Assembly (NCBI GenBank): GCA_030532425.1
Contig: JAUNLD010000021.1
Location: 1 to 41,268, forward strand
Origin: Lautropia sp.
GTDB lineage: Bacteria; Pseudomonadota; Gammaproteobacteria; Burkholderiales; Burkholderiaceae_E
DNA length: 41,268 bases
Reading direction: 5' to 3'
Numbering within the stretch: the stretch's first letter is position 1; the number at the start of each line of letters is the position of its first letter. The notes under the pieces are model-generated. The model was not told the DNA's origin. It saw only the letters and a list, made by a program, of their open reading frames with translations, and ran no database searches. Made by a program: the position numbers and the translations under genes. This document shows positions 35,172 to 41,268 of the stretch, piece by piece.

Positions 35172-36527
35172 ATGAAGTTCATCCATACCGCCGACCTGCA
35201 CCTCGACAGCCCATTGCGCGGACTGGCTGCCTACCGTGACGCTCCGGCCGAGCGGCTGCGCACCGCCACCCGGGATGCCTTCGAGCGACTGGTGAGCATC
35301 GCGCTGGAAGAAGCCGTCGATTTCATGGTGATTGCCGGCGACATCTACGATGGCGACTGGAAGGACTACCACACCGGACTTTTCTTCATCCGCCAGATGG
35401 GCCGCCTGAACAGGGCCGGCATCCCGGTCTATCTGCTGCACGGCAATCACGATGCAGAAAGCGAGATGACCAAGACCCTGCAACTGCCTGACAACGTGCA
35501 GGTCTTTTCATCGCGCAAGCCCGAAAGCTTTCGCATCGATGTCCTGAAGGTGGCGCTGCACGGCCAGAGTTTTCGGGTCAAGGCCACCACCGACAATCTG
35601 GTGCCTCATTATCCTGAGCCGGTGGCGGGCTGGCTCAACATCGGTGTGCTGCACACGGCGCTTGAAGGCAACAGCCAGCACGCCAGCTATGCCCCCTGTT
35701 CGGTGGCCGAACTGCTGGCCAAGGGCTATCAATACTGGGCGCTGGGACATGTTCATGAACACGCCATCCTGCCCGATGGCAAACACCAACCGGGGCGGTC
35801 CGTCATCGCGTATCCGGGCAACATCCAGGGCCGTCACATCCGCGAGCCGGGAGCCCGTGGCGCACTGCTGGTCTCGGCCGAAGGCAACCAGATCACCGAC
35901 ATCCAGCGGCTGGATGTCGATGTGCTGCGCTGGGCACGCCTGGAGGTAAGCCTGGCAGAAGCAGACGACATGTCCACAGCCCCGCGCAAGGCCGCGCAGG
36001 CACTGGAGGCCCTGCTCGCCAGCACGCCTTCAAGCCTGCCGCTGGCCGTGCGCGTGGTGTTCTCGGGTACGACAGCGGCAGACCAGCCACTGCGGGCCGA
36101 GCGCGAACAGCTTCGGCAGGAAGTGATCGCCAAGGCCATCGCACTAGACCCCGATCGTCTCTGGATCGAGAAGGTTCAGGTGCAGACAAGACCCCTTGCC
36201 GCATCAGCGCCCCTCCAAGACGAGGCCTTGCAGGGCACGCTGGCGGAAGTTCCCGCGCTGGCGCAGGAGGCCCTCCATGACGAGATTTTCATTCGTCAGC
36301 TGATCGAATCATGGCGGCCGCTGCTGGAAAAACTCCCGGCCGAGGTGAGGGAAGCCTCACCCGAGCTGGACGAATTGCGCAAGGCCGTCACGACCTGGGA
36401 TGATCTCTCCTCCGACGTCAGTACAGCCCCCCTCGCAAAGGCGCGTTCGCTGATCGCAGATCGTGTGCAACAGGCCCTGCCGCTGCTGATGAGTCGTCTG
36501 CACGCACAGCACACGACCGAGCACTGA
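35172..36527 (+). CDS. YhaO/SbcD-like DNA repair exonuclease (Mre11 family)
   Basis: A 451-residue metallophosphoesterase. The start at 35172 gives MKFIHTADLHLDSPL, the family N-terminus; no ribosome-binding site is obvious. All Mre11-type metal motifs are present: Asp8 and His10, GDIYDGD at 56-62, GNHD at 91-94, the His of GVLHTALEG, and GHVHEH. HTADLHLDSPLRG and the C-terminal region, without an SbcD cap domain, point to the YhaO subfamily. It should cut DNA ends together with the YhaN-like ATPase that begins 13 bases after its stop, as the Mre11-Rad50 pair does. TGATAT at 35125-35130 could be a -10 box for this operon. Confidence 0.88.
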   Translation: MKFIHTADLHLDSPLRGLAAYRDAPAERLRTATRDAFERLVSIALEEAVDFMVIAGDIYDGDWKDYHTGLFFIRQMGRLNRAGIPVYLLHGNHDAESEMTKTLQLPDNVQVFSSRKPESFRIDVLKVALHGQSFRVKATTDNLVPHYPEPVAGWLNIGVLHTALEGNSQHASYAPCSVAELLAKGYQYWALGHVHEHAILPDGKHQPGRSVIAYPGNIQGRHIREPGARGALLVSAEGNQITDIQRLDVDVLRWARLEVSLAEADDMSTAPRKAAQALEALLASTPSSLPLAVRVVFSGTTAADQPLRAEREQLRQEVIAKAIALDPDRLWIEKVQVQTRPLAASAPLQDEALQGTLAEVPALAQEALHDEIFIRQLIESWRPLLEKLPAEVREASPELDELRKAVTTWDDLSSDVSTAPLAKARSLIADRVQQALPLLMSRLHAQHTTEH

Positions 36528-36540
36528 GGCCTGTCACATC

Positions 36541-39500
36541 ATGCGCATCCAGCAACTGCGACTGATCCGCTACGGAAAATTCACCGATCGGGTCCTCGAT
36601 TTTCCTTCCGCTTCGCACGACATCCACCTGATCGTCGGCCCCAACGAAGCGGGAAAATCGACCGTACGCAAAGCCATCTCCGAATGGCTCTTTGGCATCG
36701 CCACCCACACCCCGCTGGATTTTCTGCACGAGAAGCAGGCGCTGCGAGTGGGAGGTGTGCTGACCGATGCGCAGGATACGCACCGACGGCTGGACGTCGA
36801 ACGCCGGAAAGGCAACAAGCAGACCCTGCGAACCCCCGACGACAGCCCACTGGCTGACAACATCTTGCAGCCCTGGCTGGGCTACCTGGACGGCCCGACA
36901 TTCGCGCGCATGCATGCCCTGGACCACGACACCCTGGTCAAAGGCAGCAAGGACATCCTGCAAGAAAAGGACAATGTCGGCCGGATGCTGTTTCAGTCGG
37001 CTGCCGGCATCACCCACCTGGGCGAGCTGCTCAAACAGCTGAAGGAAGAGTCCGACAAGCTCTGGGCTCCGCGAAAGTCTGCAAACCGTCTCTACTACGA
37101 GGCCGCCACCGCGCATGACGAGGCGCGCAAGCAGATCAGCAGCCAGCAACTGCGCAGCAAGGACTGGCAGGCGGCCCACCAGGCCCTGACCGACACCACG
37201 CAGAAGCTGGAGCAAGCCCGCGAACAACTTGCCCGACTCAAAGCGCAAGACAGCCGTCTGGAACGCATGCACCGCGTGCAGCCGCTGCTGCAATCGCATC
37301 AGGCGATCCAAACGCAGCTGGACGCCCTGGCTACCGACGGCATGCTGCCTCCCCTGCTGCCGGAAGACGCCGGCACGATCCTGGAGGAAGCAAACCGCCA
37401 GCAACTGCTCCTGGCCGCCGACATGTCACGCCTCCAGGATACTGTGGATGCCTGTCAGCACACCCTCGACACGATCCAGGTCGATGAGCATATTCTGGCG
37501 ATGGCCGACGGCATCGAGGCACTGAACAACACCTGCCTGCGCCTGCAGAATCATCCCACCCGCTTGCAGAAACATCAGGCGCACCGGCGCACCCTGTGGC
37601 AGGATATCCAGCGCCATGCCACCGAGCTGGGCTGGCCTGCCGAGGATGAACACTCCCTGCGTCAGCACCTGCCCCCGCGCCCCCTGCGGCAACGCCTGCA
37701 CGATCTGATCGACCAGCATGCCGCCCTGCAGAAACAGCAAGAAGACGTGCAGCGTCAGCAGGCCAGCCAGCAACAGCAACTGCAACAAGCCCGACACAGC
37801 CTGACGCAACTGGGCACAACCCACCTGCCTCTGCCCCTGCGTGGCTGGGTGGAGCAAGCCGGCACACTGGGTGATGTGCCGGAGGCGCTTCAGACCCTGC
37901 AACAAGACCAACACAAGCTGCAACAGCAGCTGGATATCGCCTTGAGCAGGCTGGGCACCGGACAGACATCCGCAGACGCACTGGCGACGATGCTGCCCCC
38001 AGACCCCTCCCTCGTGCAATCGCTGATCGATCAGCAGCGTGACGATGACAGCACCCTGCAATCGCTGCTTCAATCACGAAAGGAAAAACAGCAGGAAATC
38101 CGGCGACTGGAACAACAGCTGCAACACCTGGTGCAGCAGCACCAGCCCATATCACTGGAAGATGTGCAGTCCGCCCGTCACCAGCGCGACGAACACTGGC
38201 GCAGCATCCGGCACGATCCATCTCGCCTGCCCACGCAGGCCGATGCCTTCGAGCAGCACCTGAAGCAGGCCGATATCCTGTCGGATGAACGGCTGGCGCG
38301 AGCCGAACACGAAGCCGAGCGCCAGTCTCAAACCCGGCTCCTGGAAAAGCTTCACCTCGAAGAACTGTTCCTGACGCAAGACTGCCAGGCGCTGAAGTCG
38401 CGCATCGATGCCCGCACACAGGAATGGCAGACTCTGGCGGCGGCGGCCGGCCTGCCCCCGCTGCCGCTGAAACTGGCACCCGGCTGGCTGCAACAGCGCG
38501 AGCAGGTGCTGCAGGTTCATCAACAGCTGACCGAGCTCAGGCAACAGACAGCGCAGTACCAGGAGAAGATCAGCACCCTCCATCAGGCACTGGCAGAAGC
38601 CCTGGGCGCGCCCGTCACACGCCCGTCTTTCCCCTCATCCACAGCAGCCGAGGCTGCTTACCTTGCGGAAATGCAGACGCTGGCCCATGCCTTGCCAACG
38701 CTGCTGGATCAGGCACGCGAAAGAATCCGTCAGGCGGACAGAACCGAAGGACAGCGTGGCACCCTCCGTCAGCAGATCGACAGCGCCCAACAGAATCTGC
38801 TGCCGCTGACCGATCAGCTGCGGGCAACCGAAGAAAAACTGGCGCACTGGCGGATCGACTGGCAGGCTGCCCTTCAGGCCATGAACCACGATCCCGCCAC
38901 ACCGCCCCAGCAGCTCCAGGCTCAATTGTCGCTGATCGAAGACATCGACCGCCTGCTGACGGACCTTCGCACGCTGCAACAGGACGAGATCGACACGCTG
39001 CAAGCAGAGCTGGAAGGCATGGCCGACACGGCGCAGGCACTGGCATCCCGCTGGCGCCATGCCTCGGGGGATGAACGCAATGACGACATCGCGCACACCA
39101 AAGAAACGACGCGCGCCGATGACGCCCGCTCCCGATCCCTTGCAGACAATGGATCACACACCACCGATCCTTTTTCGGTCAGCGGTGGCCATCACCCCGA
39201 TGCTGCCGGCCGTCAACAAGCGGCCCCCTCGCCCGCCGACATCAGCTTGACGCTGATGCAGCGGCTGGCGACCGCCCGGCAAGCAGATGCTCAACGACAA
39301 CAATGCCGGCAACAGCACCAGCAGGCACAGCAACAGCTGCAACACGCCCGGCAGCAGTTGCAGCACCTGCAGGCGGATCTGGCCCATCTGATGACGATGG
39401 CCGGACTGAACGAACCCGCCCACAACCTGCAAGCGCTGGGACAGGCCATCGAGCGCTCCAATCAGCGGCGGACATTGTCGCAGCAGCTCCAGCGCGATGA

Positions 39501-40284
39501 GCAGGCGCTGATCCAGCAAGGCGACGGCCTGTCAATTGCCGAGCTGTACACCGAAGCTGCGCAGCTTTCCCCTGACCAGTTGCAGGCAGAACGGCAGATG
39601 CTCACTGCCCGCCAGGACACCCTGGTGGACGAAATCGGCTCACTCAGCCGGTTGCATGGTGAACAGCAAGGCCGCTTCGACCAGCTGGATGGCAATGACA
39701 AGGCCGCCCAGGCAGCGATGCGTCAGCAGGAAGCCATCAGCCAGATGGTCGATGCCGCCGAGCGTTTCCTGCAACTCGACACAGCCGCTCAGTTGCTGAC
39801 CTGGTCCATCGAAAAATTCCGTGCGCGGCAGCAGGGACCGATGCTCGCCCGTGCCTCGTTACTGTTCAATCAGCTGACACGGGGTGCCTTCGAGCAATTG
39901 CAGATCGACGAGGACAGCGATCTGCTTCAGCCCGGACTGCTGGCCATCCGGGCCAGCGACAGGCTTCCGTCCACAGGCACCACGACCGGCAAGCAGCGGG
40001 TTCCCATCGACGGGCTCAGTGAAGGCACCCGCGATCAGCTCTATCTGGCACTGCGGCTGGCCGCGCTCGATCTGCAGGTGGACGCGGGCCAGCGGATGCC
40101 GCTGATTGCCGATGACCTGTTCATCAATTTTGATGACCAGCGCACGGAAGCCGGCCTGAAAGTGCTGGGCGAGCTGTCGCAACGCACGCAGATCATCTTC
40201 CTCACCCACCACGATCATCTGGTGCCGCTGGCCCGTCGCGTGCTGGGTGATCAGCTCAACGTCATCATGCTGGAGCACCCATGA
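36541..40284 (+). CDS. YhaN/Rad50-like ATPase with long Gln-rich coiled coil
   Basis: A 1247-residue SMC-like protein. The N-terminal ATPase lobe has Walker A GPNEAGKST at residues 33-41 and the YhaN-type YGKFTDRVLDF and FARMHALDHDTLV stretches. About 950 residues of coiled coil follow, very rich in Gln and Leu (such as KQQEDVQRQQASQQQQLQQARHSL). The C-terminal lobe has the GLSEGTRDQLYLALRLA signature at about 1158, Walker B PLIADDLFINFDD near 1189, and the LTHHDHL switch. No CxxC zinc hook is present; a Pro/Asp/His-rich loop at about residues 843-900 interrupts the coil. It is the motor partner of the upstream nuclease. The stop overlaps the next start as ATGA (40281-40284). Confidence 0.88.
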   Translation: MRIQQLRLIRYGKFTDRVLDFPSASHDIHLIVGPNEAGKSTVRKAISEWLFGIATHTPLDFLHEKQALRVGGVLTDAQDTHRRLDVERRKGNKQTLRTPDDSPLADNILQPWLGYLDGPTFARMHALDHDTLVKGSKDILQEKDNVGRMLFQSAAGITHLGELLKQLKEESDKLWAPRKSANRLYYEAATAHDEARKQISSQQLRSKDWQAAHQALTDTTQKLEQAREQLARLKAQDSRLERMHRVQPLLQSHQAIQTQLDALATDGMLPPLLPEDAGTILEEANRQQLLLAADMSRLQDTVDACQHTLDTIQVDEHILAMADGIEALNNTCLRLQNHPTRLQKHQAHRRTLWQDIQRHATELGWPAEDEHSLRQHLPPRPLRQRLHDLIDQHAALQKQQEDVQRQQASQQQQLQQARHSLTQLGTTHLPLPLRGWVEQAGTLGDVPEALQTLQQDQHKLQQQLDIALSRLGTGQTSADALATMLPPDPSLVQSLIDQQRDDDSTLQSLLQSRKEKQQEIRRLEQQLQHLVQQHQPISLEDVQSARHQRDEHWRSIRHDPSRLPTQADAFEQHLKQADILSDERLARAEHEAERQSQTRLLEKLHLEELFLTQDCQALKSRIDARTQEWQTLAAAAGLPPLPLKLAPGWLQQREQVLQVHQQLTELRQQTAQYQEKISTLHQALAEALGAPVTRPSFPSSTAAEAAYLAEMQTLAHALPTLLDQARERIRQADRTEGQRGTLRQQIDSAQQNLLPLTDQLRATEEKLAHWRIDWQAALQAMNHDPATPPQQLQAQLSLIEDIDRLLTDLRTLQQDEIDTLQAELEGMADTAQALASRWRHASGDERNDDIAHTKETTRADDARSRSLADNGSHTTDPFSVSGGHHPDAAGRQQAAPSPADISLTLMQRLATARQADAQRQQCRQQHQQAQQQLQHARQQLQHLQADLAHLMTMAGLNEPAHNLQALGQAIERSNQRRTLSQQLQRDEQALIQQGDGLSIAELYTEAAQLSPDQLQAERQMLTARQDTLVDEIGSLSRLHGEQQGRFDQLDGNDKAAQAAMRQQEAISQMVDAAERFLQLDTAAQLLTWSIEKFRARQQGPMLARASLLFNQLTRGAFEQLQIDEDSDLLQPGLLAIRASDRLPSTGTTTGKQRVPIDGLSEGTRDQLYLALRLAALDLQVDAGQRMPLIADDLFINFDDQRTEAGLKVLGELSQRTQIIFLTHHDHLVPLARRVLGDQLNVIMLEHP

Positions 40285-41201
40285 ACAGGCCCATCTTCCA
40301 CGCGCTCCCCATGCATGGCTCGACAACACACTTGACCCAAACATTTTCCATCATGCACACCCTCACGCTTGCTACCGGCGCCCGGATGCCCACCTTGGGT
40401 TTCGGCGTCTTTCAGATTCCCCCCGAGGCCACCGCACAGGCCGTGGCACAGGCAATCACGGCCGGCTACCGTCACATCGACACCGCCCAGATCTATCTCA
40501 ACGAGCAGCAGACCGGTCAGGGCATCCGCGACAGCGGTGTGCCACGCGAAGACCTGTTCGTCACCAGCAAGGTATGGGTGAGCAACGCGGGTCATCAGCA
40601 GGCCCGTGCTTCGGTCGAACGCTCGCTGGCGAGGCTGGGCCTGGATCATGTCGACCTGATGCTGATTCATCGCCCCTTTGGGGACGTATACGGCACCTGG
40701 CGCGCACTTCAGGATCTACAGGCTGAAGGACGCATTCGCACCATCGGCGTCAGCAATTTTTCAAATCTTCAGCTGGTGGATCTGGGCACCTTCAACACCA
40801 CGATGCCTGCCGTCAACCAGATCGAGATCCATCCCTTCTACCCACGACACAATCTGGTGCGTGCCCTTCAGGTCGAAGGGGTGACGGTGCAGGCCTGGGC
40901 ACCCTTTGCCGAGGGAAAACACGACATCTTCAACCATCCGGTGTTGTCCGGCATCGGTGTACGACACGGCAAGAGCGTGGCACAGGTCATCGTGCGCTGG
41001 CTGCTGGAGCGCAACATCGTCGTGCTGGCCAAAACCGTCCACCCCGAACGCATGGCACAGAACCTCGACGTCTTCGACTTTGAACTGAGCGAAGACGATC
41101 ATCGCGCCATCGCAACATTGGACCGGGGTGAAAGCCTGTTCAACAATCACGAATCGCCCGACGAGATCCGAAAGCTCAAGACCCAGGTTTTGAATGTCTG
41201 A
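40281..41201 (+). CDS. aldo/keto reductase
   Basis: A 306-residue NADPH-dependent oxidoreductase. The catalytic tetrad is visible: Asp and Tyr in YRHIDTAQIYLNE, Lys in FVTSKVWV and His in LMLIHRPFG. GRIRTIGVSNFSNLQL, PAVNQIEIHPFYP and the terminal nucleotide-binding VVLAKTVHPERMAQNLDVFDF are typical of the 2,5-diketo-gluconate reductase branch. The ATG at 40281 overlaps the YhaN-like stop (ATGA) and has GGAG five bases upstream, so I take it as the start; it adds 24 residues before MHTLTLATGARMPTLGFG, and ATG 40353 is the alternative that matches family length. Its position in an operon with two DNA-repair proteins is unexplained. Confidence 0.88.
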   Translation: MNRPIFHALPMHGSTTHLTQTFSIMHTLTLATGARMPTLGFGVFQIPPEATAQAVAQAITAGYRHIDTAQIYLNEQQTGQGIRDSGVPREDLFVTSKVWVSNAGHQQARASVERSLARLGLDHVDLMLIHRPFGDVYGTWRALQDLQAEGRIRTIGVSNFSNLQLVDLGTFNTTMPAVNQIEIHPFYPRHNLVRALQVEGVTVQAWAPFAEGKHDIFNHPVLSGIGVRHGKSVAQVIVRWLLERNIVVLAKTVHPERMAQNLDVFDFELSEDDHRAIATLDRGESLFNNHESPDEIRKLKTQVLNV

Positions 41202-41268
41202 ATGATCCCAGCGGGACAGCCAGCAACTGCGCCAGCCGCTGCTGCCGGATGCCGTAGAAGGCAGCCAG

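Noticed and set aside
41176-41268. Partial minus-strand gene entering at the right edge (30 residues, LAAFYGIRQQRLAQLL...)
   Set aside because: All minus frames are open over this short end and the frame overlaps the aldo/keto reductase by 26 bases; too little sequence to call.

Overview
The window is one strongly G+C-rich stretch (about two thirds G+C by eye) of what looks like the chromosome of a Burkholderiales betaproteobacterium. The case for this is the conserved order def-fmt-htpX-rsmB-DUF4390-ntrY-type kinase-response regulator, a divergent lysM-dprA pair beside it, and a DUF3567 protein, a family I know mainly from Burkholderiales. A Lautropia-like organism is a guess. I found no tRNA, rRNA, CRISPR array, prophage or complete insertion sequence.

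Left part (1-11500): the 3' end of a His-rich ZrgA/DUF2796 periplasmic protein, a MacB/LolCDE-type ABC ATPase and permease, and a DUF3299 protein form a probable zinc or other metal handling locus. Next come an exported lipoprotein with a 2-keto-4-pentenoate hydratase/FAH-like fold, an Ala/Lys-rich exported coiled-coil protein (minus), a CitMHS/NhaD-like Na+/H+ antiporter (minus), a divergent PcaB-like lyase whose signature loop is lost, a DUF3567 protein (minus), a CobW-like protein without a recognisable P-loop (minus) and a 99-residue winged-helix-like protein (minus).

Middle (11800-27500): a long minus-strand cluster runs from def at 19735 down to the response regulator ending at 11828. 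It joins protein N-terminal maturation (def, fmt), membrane protein quality control (htpX), ribosome methylation (rsmB) and an NtrY/NtrX-like two-component system whose regulator lacks the AAA+ domain. On the plus strand follow lysM, dprA, topB, a ChaC-type gamma-glutamylcyclotransferase and argG.

Right part (27400-41268): just after argG sits a RelB/DinJ-YafQ toxin-antitoxin pair, bracketed by two copies of the argG 3' end plus terminator, so this looks like a small inserted module that rebuilt or duplicated the argG tail. Convergent to it is a 1981-codon surface-type protein (minus) with a VPGYPG collagen-like tract and ten cadherin-like repeats. After a 0.9 kb stretch with no gene I can support, which ends in a strong terminator, a YhaO/SbcD-like nuclease, a YhaN/Rad50-like ATPase and an aldo/keto reductase form a tight plus-strand operon.

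The most unusual items are the toxin-antitoxin module set in the duplicated argG tail, the giant repeat protein next to it, and two proteins that keep a family fold but lack its catalytic signature (PcaB-like at 8163, CobW-like at 10139).
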